64,000 bases of DNA from contig OY755241.1 of NCBI GenBank assembly GCA_963576725.1, positions 55,118,484 to 55,182,483 on the forward strand. The letters run 5' to 3'. Position numbers and translations under genes: made by a program. Positions 21,438-33,571 of the stretch are shown here, in pieces (position 1 is the stretch's first letter; every line of letters begins with the position of its first letter). Below the pieces are notes generated by a model. The model saw nothing but the letters and a program-made list of their open reading frames with translations. It made no database searches and was not told the origin of the DNA. This stretch comes from Azorinus chamasolen (Eukaryota; Mollusca; Bivalvia; Cardiida; Solecurtidae).

Positions 21438-24145
21438 GTAAACGCCTACTACTACTACTAGCAGTAGTACTTCTAGTATCATGAATACCAATTACATGAT
21501 TTGGTACAGAAGAAAGTCGGTCCATGGCAAAACTGTACAGTAAAAGTAAAACCTTTCTATAACGGCAACTAAATTACATCAAGTATTTTGTGTTAAAGGC
21601 AGGTGGCTGCCTGAAACAAGTTGAAAGTAAAACAGAACGTTCCTATAGGACTATAACTTTCACCTTGCTTTAAACATCTACCTGCCCTAAATATCAACTA
21701 ATTAACCCAATTAAGTGTCCGTTATAGAGAGGTGTTACTGTATAGCATCATAACTATATACTCGCATAAGCAAATAGAGCAGAACCTGATCACACTGCTC
21801 CTGTTGGAGAAGTCTTATTTGCGTCTACTTTGTTCCCAAAAGCATCAAACTACATATTTATGAAGGAAAATTTTAACCGTTTACTCTATAAATATGCATA
21901 CAAAATTACAAATGCATTGGCAAACAGAGTAGATCCCGGTTAAAGGGTTCCCTTTAGAGCCGCCCGATCAGGGTCTGCTCTGTTTGCTTATGGTAATATA
22001 GATATGATAATATAGTTTTGCCATGGCCAAAACATTCCTGTTTCCAGGCTTTTAATATGTTTGTATGATAAATAGAATCTCATATTCGTACTTAATTACT
22101 TATATTCATAAGGTTGCTGGCTATAGAAATGTTAGTATAATTATGTAATAGTTCCTTCCCTTGTATTGATTTTACCCAATCGTGCGTATGAATACACCAG
22201 ACAAGGGGTGTTCCAGATAAGGATTTCTAGTACGGCTATTTTTAGTAACTCAGCTTATCTAGCACGTCTGAGAAGCGAGAAATGATAATATAGTTTCTGC
22301 CATGGCCAAAACATTCCTGTTTCCATGTGCTATCATAACAAATAATCTAAAATTGATATTCATGGTGTCATTATTTCTAACATGAATATTAATGAAGTAA
22401 CAACTGCTCGCTATTCAAAGGTTCATCTTGGACCTAATTTAAATGGCCACTAAATCAACAAATATTGGGGATAAATAAAGCCAAAGTAGCTATCCAATGC
22501 AGAAATATAGTAGAAACTGTTTTAGGCGACCATATACTGATTTGACACTGGAATCTTTAAAAAACAATGCGGTTGCTTAATGCAGGACAAAAGCAATGCA
22601 GAAAGCTCCTTTAGGAGCTTTCTGCATTACGTTGGTCCGTTTTAAGCTACCACGTGTCCATTAGTTAAAAACTATATCTCTTTTTGATGGTCACTTAAGA
22701 CAGTGTCTACTGTAAGTTAATGCTGAAAGCATACAGGAAAAATGTGCATTAATTTCAACCTGTATTAAGCTACCACATGCCTTATAGATCTACAATAAGG
22801 TCTGTTTTAATGGCTGTTTTGACAAGGCTTTACTGTATTCAAGATTCAATGTAAACCCGGGGTCTCGTGGGCCAGTTAACTGAACCACTTTCACAACCAA
22901 TGTCACCAAGATGTCGCCAAAATGTCGCCGGATAAGAAACTTCATTGTTTTTCTAAAAACCTCTAGTCCTGTGTCCGCTGTTTATTTATATGAATTTTTC
23001 GTTTACTGTAAAAACCCTCTAAATCAGACGTAAAATTTCGTATAAATATCGGTCTTTGAGACAGGTGGCAGTTTAATGCAGGATAAAAGACACGCAGAAA
23101 GCTGCATGACTTTCACCCTGCATTAAGCAGTCATTAACCTGAAAGTATCTAAATTTTTCTTTACTAGAATACCGCTTTAGATAAGTTTTTCTGTATAAAT
23201 CTCATTTCTTCATTTTACCGAAATATTTGTTAAAAAACCGGATTGCAGTCAAAATTTAAAATTTGCAACCGAAAGAGTATTTTATTTATATAGTAGAAAC
23301 TTCCTTCAACGGCTATTTATTTATTGAAACTATAAGTCTAAAAACGCCGGTAGTTGCTTAATACAGGGCAAAAGTAATACAGAAAGTTCCTATAGGAGCC
23401 GTCTGGTCAAGGTCAACTCCGTTTGCTTATGAAATGATGTAGTTATGATTTCACAGTTTGTGCCATGGTTGAAAATCTTCATTTTCATAATGACATTGTA
23501 AAATATCAGCTAATTAACATTCATATTTTAAAATGAATATTCATTAAGTAATGGACTGAGACTGCATTAATCAGTCATCTGATTTGGTAGACTCCCATAT
23601 CTACTTGTACAATGAATATTATAAAGAGGTTTGACAATATTCACATGTAGATAAATTTGGGGGTATAACCACTCTATACTTTAGCCAAGTGTGAACAAGT
23701 ATGTGCATAGCAAAACCTTTTCATAGTAAACTCTTTATATTAAATACGCCTAGGTCGATGCAATCAGAGTATGGGTATGATCCTACAGTGTTTTCTCTTA
23801 TCAAATGTTCCTATGGTCACATGCCATTATAAAGCATAATTTAGTATTCATGATGTCATTTTTGTTCCATGAATATTCATGGAGTAAAGGGTTAATGAAT
23901 TAGAGTCTGATAGAGTGGGAAATTGTTTCAACCAATTACCCCATCAGACGATTCATGATTGAACATAACATAATATAGACAGAATTCTACAAATCCCATC
24001 ATAGTAAAATATTCCCTTGTTAATATAATTGTTTCATTATAAATATGAAGCTGATTAATATTCACAGAGTCTCTCTATATTACTAAATATTCATGAAGTA
24101 ACGCGTTGAGTTCACGCAGAATTTCAGAGTTCAGTAGAACCCGTC

Positions 24146-24396
24146 TTAACCCTTTCCCTGTTCTATATTTAGTCCAAATTTCAATACCTACTGAATATTC
24201 TTTGAAAAAAGAGTTATAATGAAATATGGAAGGTGAAATATTGTAGCCTTTTTTAGAAAGTAAAGAAACATATCTATCAAATTCCACTAGCAAACAGAGC
24301 AGACCCTGATCCGACGGCTCCTCTAGGAGCCGTCTGATCTGGGTCTACTCTGTTTGCAAATGCGTGAAAATGCGCTTATATGAGGGAAAGGGTTAA
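24146..24396 (+). mobile_element. Complete TTAA miniature element (TTAACCCTTTCCCT type)
   Basis: Starts TTAACCCTTTCCCTGTTC and ends GAGGGAAAGGGTTAA. The hairpin joins GCAAACAGAGCAGACCCTGA to its partner ATCTGGGTCTACTCTGTTTG around GGCTCCTCTAGGAGCC. Apart from one T-T and one C-A mismatch the arms pair throughout. Confidence 0.9.
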
Positions 24397-24923
24397 GCAG
24401 ACATTCTTTATTTAACATAGGCGTCTTAAGCAGATGGTTGCCTAATGCAGGACAAATGTAATGCAGAAAGTTCATGTAGGGGCTTTTTGCATTACTTTTG
24501 ACCTGCATTAAGTTTCCACCTGCCTTACATACCCATAATTAGATCTCTTTTGATGGCCGCTAAAGACAGGGTCTAGTGTACAGTTCGTCTCGCTACTTAC
24601 TTACTACAATCCAAACCACGTGTAGTTTAAAATCTAATATTTTGAAAACAAGTGGGCCATGACGGTCCTATAATGCTCGTCCGGGTTTATAGGTAATCAA
24701 GATAAACCGTCTGTGTGAAATGGGAATACAACTTTCACAACAGTCATATTAGGATTATCTGCCATGTCAATGGCAATGGTGTTTTTTTACCATTTGTGAA
24801 ATTATAAGTTGCGAAATCTGCTAACCAACTAAAGATGAAAACGGAAGCAAAATAAAATGTTTTATAAGAGGACATGTCAACAAGCACGCTCAAGTTATAC
24901 AATGTTCGCCATAGAGATGCATT

Positions 24924-25151
24924 TTAACTCATTCTCTCCTAAGCAATTTTAGATCCAACCTCTTTGGGTGTATCTACCGAAAAGGAGCATTAACTAGAGG
25001 AAAGGAAAAATTAAAAAAAATTGTAGTTTGAAACCATTGTGATAAATAGAGCATTTGCTCCTATAGGAGCAAATACTCTATTTATCACAATGGTTTCATA
25101 AAGTGACTTTTATAGGCGCGCAAAATGCGTCACTAGGGGACAATGTGTTAA
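24924..25151 (+). mobile_element. Complete TTAA miniature element (ATTTGCTCC hairpin type)
   Basis: TTAACTCATTCTCTCCTAAG to GGGGACAATGTGTTAA, with the hairpin GAAACCATTGTGATAAATAG paired to its complement around GCTCCTATAGGAGC. The body carries CCGAAAAGGAGCATTAAC, typical of this family throughout the window. Confidence 0.85.
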
Positions 25152-25577
25152 GGTTCTGCTGAACTTGAATAGTTCAAACTCGAATAACTCGAACTTCGAG
25201 ATAACTCGAGTAAAACATCAGCCCTTCCAAAATTTACTTTCCTCATTACTTTAGACCTGCATTAAGGTGTGAACTTGAGAAAATTGACCAGGTAAGAAAT
25301 GGATTGCTCGAATTTTTTTCTATCTCTAAGTAATGTGTACGGTCCCTTGAAATTCGAGATATCGAAGTTCAACTGTATTTGCAAATACCATATGGACAAC
25401 CGCTATAGGAGTCATCTGCTCAGGGTCTGCTCTGTTTGCTTATTACATAATGTAGATCTGACTCTACAGTTTCTGCCATAATGTGTTTATATGTCATTAT
25501 TAAAAAATCAACTAATTAATAATCCTACATGAATATTCATGAAGTAAATGGTTAAATACGTATTTTATATCTTTAAG

Positions 25578-26260
25578 ACAAGATGTTCTTTCCGTACCCT
25601 GGTGACGCAAAGAAATATATCCACTGTGACGTGTGGGGCAAACCGTGGGAACGAGAGTGCCGGAGCGGCATGGAGTGGGACCAGTCCTTGGTCACATGCA
25701 TTAGACATATCGATAACAATCCCTGTATCCATCACGTTGTTGGACAACAGTATCTGTACCCCCATCAGTGTGATCCTCACAAGTACATCCACTGCGATAC
25801 CAACCACCAGTCCTTTGTCCAGTCCTGCCAATTTGACTACGTTTTCCTCGCGGCTTCTCGAACCTGTGTCCCGATTGGTTCATATCCCGGAACTGAGCAT
25901 CCCGTCAACACATGCCATGGCGGAACGACGCCATATTACCAGGTGCAAGCAACCACACAGCCAGCTGTCAACCCGGTGTACCAGTATGAGACTGGTCCCA
26001 CCAATTCGTACGGTTATGTGTACTCCCATACTAGGCACGCTGTCCCATGCACTCCTGCAAACATAGCAGCCAATCAGTTGTACTTCCCGTATGCCTATAA
26101 CAACCACCAGTATATCCAGTGTGATCTGTACGGTTATATGTATCTGCGGGATTGTGCCGGAGGCGGCCGAGGCTACTACGACCCGTACAGCCACACGTGC
26201 GTAGATGGGCCGGTGTTTGTGGACGGCGTTCTAACCAGACCGACGAATTCGCTCGGCTAG
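25578..26260 (+). CDS. vWA/CBM14 matrix protein, terminal exon with three CBM14 domains
   Basis: After the acceptor ATCTTTAAG the frame enters in phase 1 and runs 227 codons to TAG. It completes one chitin-binding domain (FFPYPGDAKKYIHCD, WEREC, DQSLVTC) and holds two more: NPC, YLYPHQCDPHKYIHCD, FVQSC, RTC; and VPC, LYFPYAYNNHQYIQCD, YLRDC, SHTC. All show the CBM14 six-cysteine order with aromatic residues before the second cysteine. A tyrosine/proline-rich linker separates the second and third. With the upstream vWA the layout resembles molluscan Pif and BMSP, secreted chitin-binding proteins of shell organic matrix. No laminin-G domain is seen before the stop. An alternative is another vWA-chitin matrix protein not tied to shell. 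Confidence 0.9.
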
Positions 26261-27194
26261 TGTCGGTGTAATATGGCACTGAAAAAGAGAGAAAAGTAAT
26301 TTACAGAGAGAAATATGTGACAATGAATAACCAAACTTTAACCCTTTACTCCTCAGAAACACTTTTTAACGCCTTCTAGTCAGCGTCAGCTGTGTTGGTA
26401 ATGGAATAATATAGACCTGATTCTAAAGTTACTAAAACCTCTTAATATGTGCATATGTCATTATCTTACCTCCTACTAAATTCTTGTCATTCCATTGGTC
26501 AATAGAGGTCACGAGAAAACCCCATAGATTCCTTATGGGGGTACTAAAATCCTTATCATGGTTTTACAAGAGTTACTTCCCTTACTTGACAGCCATGTGC
26601 TTTTCTCTTACTTATAATACTCTTTTATGTTTATCCGTACAATTTTAAAAAATGCATACATATAATTTACGCTTTAATTATTAATTTACGCTGTTGCAAA
26701 CATGCGTGTAAATACTTGAAATTAACGGTAGTCGGTAAGATAAATTCGTTATGCAGTGCTTAAGTGCCCCTAATATGGACTATACACTGCCAGCAAATAT
26801 TAATATGGGACGAGGCGAAATTTATGACAGTCCTTATAATAAATATCCACGATGTTATTATTTCTTACATGAATATTCATGAGGCAAAGGGTTATAAATG
26901 AACGATGATGTATTGATGTTTCTTTTATTCCGTAAATTAAAGCGGTATATTTTTGCACTAAATTGTGTCTCTTTCTTCCCATTGTTATACATGTATTTTA
27001 CGGTAGAATATGTTCTAATCGGACATTTATCAATTGAACATAAGAGTCTTCAAAAGCAGGTGATTGCTTAATTCGGGTCAAAAGGGATGCAGAAAGCTCC
27101 TATATGAGCTTTCTGCATTACTTTTGAAGTTTGGAGTTGCATTAAGCTACAACCTGCCTTAGATACCCATAAGTAGACATATTTTGATGGCCGC

Positions 27195-27444
27195 TTAACC
27201 CTTCTCTTGCTGAATTTTAAAATACATTTCTCCTTCTTTACCCATGCCCTGTTATATAGTTACATATATCGTCACTGTGTACAAGTCTTTCGCTGTGCAA
27301 TCACTGCTGTGGAGTGCACTGGTTGCACAATCAACTTGTAAATAGTGCAGACCCTGATGAGACAGCTCCTGCAGGAGCTGTCTCATCTGGGTCTTCACTA
27401 TTTACAGGTAGGTATATTGACGCGAATAGCAAGCGAAGGGTTAA
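27195..27444 (-). mobile_element. Complete TTAA miniature element, second copy of the TTAACCCTTC type
   Basis: Begins TTAACCCTTCTCTTGCTGAA and ends AGCAAGCGAAGGGTTAA, opposite in orientation to 20710-20963. The hairpin joins GTAAATAGTGCAGACCCTGA to ATCTGGGTCTTCACTATTTA around CTCCTGCAGGAG. Confidence 0.85.
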
Positions 27445-27714
27445 ACCATGTTCTAGTGTATACTCAACTGAGTTAAAAATCATGTCATGTCAGTTGACAA
27501 AAAACACAATGAAGGTCAGACAGAAGATGCTAAACAAAAACACACAGCTACCCAACTCGTATTATTCCACAAGCAAACAGAGCAGACCCTGACCATAGCC
27601 TCTACAGGAACAGTCTGATATGGTTCTACCCTGTTTGCTAAGAAGTGTGTATGGAATAAAGGGTTAACAATAAACTATTATATCACACTGTATGGAGTAT
27701 AATATGGTTGATTC

Positions 27715-27935
27715 ATTCCCTCTTAGGCTATTTTAGACCAAATCCCTTTGAATAAATCTACTGAAAAGAAGCATTAACAAGAATAAGGGGAACAGTTAGA
27801 ATTGTGTAGTTTTGAAACCATTGTGATAAATAGAGCATTTGCTCCTATGGAGCAAATGCTCTATTTATCACAATGGTTTTAAGAAATGACTTTTACAGAG
27901 GCGTCAAACGGCGTCAGTGGTGGGGAGTGTGTTAA
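27715..27935 (+). mobile_element. TTAA miniature element (ATTTGCTCC hairpin type)
   Basis: The hairpin GAAACCATTGTGATAAATAG pairs with its complement around TTTGCTCCTATGGAGCAAA. The right end is GTGTGTTAA; the left TTAA is mutated (GATTCATTCCCTC). Confidence 0.8.
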
Positions 27936-28705
27936 TTATATAATGCGTTTTACTCCTACTTCTTTCAGTTGACCAATATGTCAACCAGCTTGGTTCCCGG
28001 TGAGAGGTCGGAGAAGGCATGCTCATTCAAACAGTGTGCAAGCTTTACAAATGTACCTCCCATTAACCCTGCTGAACATTTGCTATCCAACTGAAACAAT
28101 GCTACCTGATGGAGAAAAAAATACTTGTTTCAATCGATTCATTGTAAAGGTTTAACACATGATAATAAAAGAGTTGTCTCCCTTACTTAGCGTTATGATT
28201 TTAAAAACCGGACGATCAAAATAACAAAAACACTCAAATTTACTTCTAGGGAGGATCCTTTTTTAGGACAAGTGGAAAGATAAAGTTCATTTCGCGCGTT
28301 CTTTGTCAGAAATAGACAAACGGATTATTTAAATGTGCAAAAACAGTGAAACTTAACATTATGCCAGTCTCCGAGAATCGCGTGTGAATCAGTGAAAACA
28401 TTCTTACGGATTGTCAGCAAAATGGACTTTATATAAAACTGGGTTATGGAAAAATCTTAAGGTAATTTTGATGGATCTACTCTCTCTATAACTGAAATAC
28501 GCTAATTGCATTGAAAGAAGATCTTAACCATTATATCTTTTTGTCACTAGTTTTCGCGAAAATGACGTCATAGAAGGCATTTGATGACGCAAAAATCGTC
28601 ACGCATGAGTGAACATGTAATCAAAGTACTTTGGTGCGGTGGGCTTTTCGCCGCCCACCTTGTATAATTCGCGTAGATTGACAGCTTCAGATTAAAAAGG
28701 GAGAA

Positions 28706-30415
28706 ATGGCTACCCCCACACAACCAAAAAACAAGAGCCCACTTCTACATCTTAGTCAGTTAATAAATAACATTAGGAGCACAGGTGGTAGGGCTTACCG
28801 ATCTACAGCTAAGATACCAAACAACAGACAAAGCATGCACACTGAACGCAGTAAGTCTAGATCTAGATACCATAGTACACCCAGGACCTGGAATCAACAT
28901 AAGAATCAAGAGTGTACTGTAACAATTGCTAAGGAACTGTTTAAATCTTGTGACGCAAGCCAGGAGATAAATAACACAAACGATGACGATATTACTCTTG
29001 TCAAGCAGCGTTTCAGATCAAACGATGACAAAGATAAGTCTCTTTGCAAAACAGCGATTGAAGATAAATCTATCACAAATGATGAGTATGATGTAAGATT
29101 AAACGAAATGAGGAGGGAAAACAAAGAACTCCAAGAATCGCTGAAAGATTTATTCTCACAGACAAAACTGTTAAAAAATGAAAATGAGTCTCTACTGAAA
29201 TTAGTTGAAAGTAAAGATAATGAAAACAAAATACTAAGATCAAAATTCAGAGTCATTTCTTCTGAAAAAGAGAAAACAGATAGTGCACTGTCTAGAGTGA
29301 AAGGGGAACTTTCTGAGTCAAATGCTCAATTATTAATTTATGAACAAGACATTACAAAACTGAGGAAAGTCAATGAAACGGTTACGAAAGAAAAAACAAA
29401 GATGCTAGAACAACTGATGAAAAGCACAGGTGTTTCAGATAGTGTCGAGAATAAGATAGAAAAGTCTACCGAAGCGTTGGAAAACAAAGTAGCTTGTGAG
29501 TTGCACGATTTAAAGAAAGTGTTATTAAAGGAACTGGATGATGTTAAGAGCCAAATACAAAAGTCCCAGTCCGTTAGATCAACATCAATCAAAAGCAATC
29601 AGAAATCAACGGAAAAAGAACGTAATGTGATTGAAACACCAAGACACATTCCAACTGTTGTCTCCGGCTGTCAAAATCATCACAACAAACCACAGGCTCA
29701 GATCAAACAAAAATCTGCATTCATAGCAGGTGATTCTATCACAAAAATCCTGAGTTCGGCTAAAATGTCAGACAATGAAGTGAGTGTCAAAATCAAGAGT
29801 CACCCAGGAGGAAGGATAAGAACTATAGAGCACACTATAGAATCCATGATGAATGTAGACCCAGCTAACTTCAATACATTAGATGCAATAATACTCCATG
29901 TAGGAACGAATAACATTTCCGATGCAGTCAGTAGTGAGAGCATAACGGAGGAATTCAAAGATGCTATTCATACGATCAAAACAGCGAATTCAAATGTGAA
30001 AATCATTGTGTCATCTGTTTTGCCACGTAAGAAAGACAGGCTATTGAATGACATGATCCAGAAAACTAACACGTCTCTACTATCAATGTGTGAGGAAAAT
30101 GGTCACTACTTTCTCAACAACTCTACAACATTTATTCATCAAGGATCAGTCGATGCTTCATTTTATCGTGACAATATTCATTTAAATACTAAAGGAGGAA
30201 AAGCACTTGGCACTAGTATGCGTGTGGCTTTGAACAAAGTGCTTGGCATTAAACAGTCGCCGATGACGGCCGAAACTAGTCCGAGTTTTCACAATGGGAG
30301 GTACCCTGGGAGGAGGAAATTCAACAACAACAGGAGCACGGTGTTCATGCCAGTACCTCAGTACTTGCTGAACAACCAGAATCCCTGGTTTGTTCCAAAT
30401 CTTTACTGGAACTAG
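28706..30415 (+). CDS. LINE ORF1: coiled coil plus SGNH esterase
   Basis: The frame has 569 residues. Residues 1-110 are basic and serine/arginine-rich, suited to RNA binding. Residues about 130-300 are a lysine/glutamate-rich coiled coil (NKELQESLKDLF, LLKNENESLLKL). Residues about 335-505 are an SGNH/GDSL hydrolase: block I is FIAGDSIT, block III is HVGTNNIS and the catalytic Asp-His block is YRDNIHLN. In CR1-type LINEs the ORF1 esterase accompanies the nucleic-acid chaperone function. The ATG at 28706 follows AAAAAGGGAGAA and no in-frame upstream extension is needed. There is no internal stop, so it appears functional. Confidence 0.9.
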   Translation: MATPTQPKNKSPLLHLSQLINNIRSTGGRAYRSTAKIPNNRQSMHTERSKSRSRYHSTPRTWNQHKNQECTVTIAKELFKSCDASQEINNTNDDDITLVKQRFRSNDDKDKSLCKTAIEDKSITNDEYDVRLNEMRRENKELQESLKDLFSQTKLLKNENESLLKLVESKDNENKILRSKFRVISSEKEKTDSALSRVKGELSESNAQLLIYEQDITKLRKVNETVTKEKTKMLEQLMKSTGVSDSVENKIEKSTEALENKVACELHDLKKVLLKELDDVKSQIQKSQSVRSTSIKSNQKSTEKERNVIETPRHIPTVVSGCQNHHNKPQAQIKQKSAFIAGDSITKILSSAKMSDNEVSVKIKSHPGGRIRTIEHTIESMMNVDPANFNTLDAIILHVGTNNISDAVSSESITEEFKDAIHTIKTANSNVKIIVSSVLPRKKDRLLNDMIQKTNTSLLSMCEENGHYFLNNSTTFIHQGSVDASFYRDNIHLNTKGGKALGTSMRVALNKVLGIKQSPMTAETSPSFHNGRYPGRRKFNNNRSTVFMPVPQYLLNNQNPWFVPNLYWN

Positions 30416-30480
30416 ATAATTCAAAGACATGTACTACTTCATCGCCTGCTTGGGTAACCTCAAATTGTGACTCGGCCTAT

Positions 30481-33400
30481 ATGGATACTCAAGAACGTTC
30501 CTTTCATTCAGATGTTCAACAAAAATACTATCAATATTCATGTGACTTTTCCAATTCTGATGTTACTGGTGTTGGTATGAATTGTTTAAACCATGAGGCC
30601 CAGTTGATTTCTGAAAATTCGAATGAATGCTCTATACATAATCATAGTACAGTTAATAACTTTTCATGTACTTATAAAGAATGTGTAACAGAAAGCCCAA
30701 ACAGTTCCAAGCCATGGTTTAGAAACAAAGGATTAAAAATAGTTCATTTAAATATTCACTACCTGTATCCAAAATTAGATGAAATCAAACTACTTTTATC
30801 AAAACAAGATATTGATATTCTTTGTGTATGTGAAACCTTTTTAAACGACACTTTTTCAAATAATGAATTAAATATCAACAACTACAAAATATTTCGTAAA
30901 GATAGAAATACTGTAGGTGGGGGACTGGTTATTTACATTAGAGATGAAATTCCATGTGACCAAAGACACGACCTCGAAACCAATTTTGTTGAATCAATAT
31001 GTATTGAAATTAAGCAGTCTAATTCAAAACCACTTATATTATCATACCTTTACAGGCCACCCTCGTCCAAAGTCCAATGGATCAAAGACTTTACCTTTAT
31101 AACTGAAAAAGCACTATCAGATGAAAAGGAATGTATAGTCATTGGAGACTTTAATTTTGATCTGATGAAAACAGATTACAATTCTAAATCCTGGCTTGAA
31201 CTGATGGAATCAATGAATTTTAATCAGTTAGTCCATGATCCCACAAGAGTAACATTGCATTCTGCTACATTGATAGATCATGTTTTTTCTACAATTCCTC
31301 TTAATATTTCTGATATCATAGTACCATGTTATGCAATAAGTGATCACTATCCTGTTTGTATTACTCGCAAAATATCGTCAAATCATATGAAAGGTCCTGT
31401 ACATAAGACAATAACCTACAGATCTATGAAGCATTTTAATGAAAATCAATTTCTAGAAGATCTATCAGGCCAACCTTGGTTTCTCGTAGATACATATGAT
31501 GATCCTGACGATTCAACTGAATTGTTCTTAGATATGTTTAAATCGATTTTAGATAAACATACTCCACAAAGAAAAAGACGAGTCAAAAGAATTAACCAAC
31601 CAAGCTGGATGAACCCCGACATATTACAAGCAATAAAAATAAGAGATCACTTTCATAAGAAGAAGGACAGTATTAATTACAAAATATGGAGACAAAATGT
31701 TAAAAATCTCATAACTGAATCAAAGCGGCAATTTTATAACAACAAGATTTCATTGAAAAACCGTAATACAAAAGATCTTTGGAATAGTCTTCACGACCTA
31801 ACTGGCTTTAAAACACAGATACACACGAATTATATTGATGATGCAAACGGAATACCTATTACAGATCCATCAATTTCAGCTAATGTTTTAAATGATCATT
31901 TTTGCTCGGTGTTTCAAACAGTACAAAGAAATAGTCAGATCCATGATATCAATAACACAACCAGAATTCTTTCAGACAGTATCGAGGAGAAACTTAAGAA
32001 TACACCCTATTTCGTCATTCCCAAAGTTAGTGTATCTTTTGTTGAAAAGCAATTAAAATTACTTGATACTAGTAAGGCTACAGGCTCTGATGGCCTGAGT
32101 GCCAGATTTCTTAAGATGTCTGCATCCGTTATTGCTCCTGTGCTTACAAAAATTTATAACAACAGCTTACAAACCGGCATTTATCCACAAAAATTCAAAA
32201 GTGCAAAAGTCGTAGCTATTCACAAAAAGGGGAAAAAGACTGATAAAGCAAATTACAGGCCAATCTCTATTTTACCAATTATTTCTTTAATTTTTGAACG
32301 ACATGTAAGTGTTCATTTAAAAGAATATTTTGAAACTAATAATTTGTTTTACTCTAGGCAGTCCGGTTTTAGAAAGAACCACTCTTGTCAAACTGCTCTA
32401 ATCAAACTATTAGACGACTGGATTGCTGCCATTGACAAAAATGAAATTGTAGGTACAATATTTCTTGATCTTTCGAAAGCGTTTGATTTGGTTGATCATG
32501 GTATACTATTAAAAAAGTTAAAGCAATATAAAGTAGACCGGGGTGCTCATTCTTGGTTTTCTTCTTATTTGGAAAATAGACTCCAACAAACTCAAGTATC
32601 TGGGGTGAGCTCAGACCAAAAACCAGTTGTATCAGGAGTTCCTCAAGGCTCAATTCTAGGGCCATTGTTATTTTTGATCTTCATAAATGATCTACCACAT
32701 ACAACCACTCATTCTACACCTGATATCTTTGCTGATGACACCACACTTTCTTTTCATAGTTCATCTGTTAATCAAGTTGTTGAATCTCTAACTCAAGATC
32801 TATTTAATGTTAACTCCTGGTGTGTTTCAAATCGCATGTCTATCAATGTAGCAAAAACCAAAACGATGATAATTGCATCTAAACCCAATGCTAAACGCAT
32901 TCAAAACTGGTTGCCTTGTATAGAACTTAGCAATGAAATAATAAATTATAGTTCCGAGGAAAGGTTGTTAGGAATTGTAATTGACACAACTCTTACTTGG
33001 GACAAACAAGTCGACGTTGTTCTGAAAAAATGCAATTCGTTGTTATATTTGTTATCTAGAATTAAATCATTCATTTCTATTCCAATACGAAAATTATTTT
33101 TCAACATATATATTTTACCCCATCTTGATTACTGTTGTGTTATATGGGGAAACTGTAACAATTCACAAGTGGATAAACTCATAAGATTTCAAAAAAGAGC
33201 CGCACGACTTATACTTGACAAAGATTTTTCCACCCCATCTAAAGATCTATTCAATGAACTTAACTGGTTAACGTTTTCCTGAAAGAGTAAAATTTCAAAA
33301 AGCTGTTTTATTATATAAAATATTCAATGACCTTTCTCCAGATTACCTGAGAAATATGTTCACTCATACTTCTAACATCCATGATAGAACGCTGAGATCA

Positions 33401-33571
33401 TCTTCTAACTTTCAACTCTACTCACCTAGACCTAAAACTGAATTGTTTAGAAAATCGTTTATTTATTCCGGATCATCTATTTGGAACAGCCTGCCTTATC
33501 ATGTGAAAAATGCCAGTTCGGTTATTCAATTCAAAAAATTGTATTTACAGTCGACAAAGCTAAACGATTAA
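30481..33571 (+). pseudogene. LINE ORF2: endonuclease and reverse transcriptase, one frameshift
   Basis: Read through, the frame has about 1030 residues. The endonuclease covers about 85-300: KIVHLNIHYLYPKLDEI, CETFLND, GGGLVIYIRD, YRPPSS, IGDFNFD and SDHYPVCI. The reverse transcriptase covers about 530-800: KATGSDGLSARFLK, NYRPISILPI, FLDLSKAFDLVDH, GVPQGSILGPLLF and the catalytic FADDTTL. A C-terminal region with LPHLDYCCVIWG and RFQKRAARLI follows. At 33274-33277 four T replace an expected three, giving TGA at once; the other frame continues (PERVKFQKAVLLYKIF) to TAA at 33571. That single base is the only damage seen, so it may be a young copy or a sequencing error. Confidence 0.85.

Larger units (their letters stand above)
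21438..25577 (+). other. 4.1-kb intron packed with miniature elements
   Basis: Recognisable copies: CAGGTGGCTG-type hairpins at about 21595-21690, 22570-22655, 22720-22790, 23055-23130 and 24425-24530; TTAA-type copies at about 21740-21870, 21880-22060, 23390-23540, 24146-24396 and 24924-25151; and a pogo-like element at about 25155-25376. The last copy ends with TTAA at 25552-25555, 22 bp before the exon. No gene is seen. Confidence 0.6.
26261..28705. other. Intergenic stretch between the matrix gene and the LINE
   Basis: Contains miniature elements starting at 26338 (TTTAACCCTTTACTCC, 78 bp after the stop codon) and ending near 26893, a CAGGTGATTG-type hairpin at about 27055-27165, complete elements at 27195-27444 and 27715-27935, and another copy at about 27560-27667. 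From about 28140 on, the sequence may be the LINE 5' untranslated region, but its start cannot be placed. No host gene is seen. Confidence 0.5.

Noticed and set aside
25548..26066. 172-codon frame overlapping the chitin-binding exon
   Set aside because: It is the other frame of the CBM14 exon; only the 25578-26260 frame has the cysteine pattern and correct splice phase.
27969..28095. Possible exon after the acceptor-like TTCTTTCAG
   Set aside because: No stop-free frame with a donor follows and no neighbour to join; probably chance.
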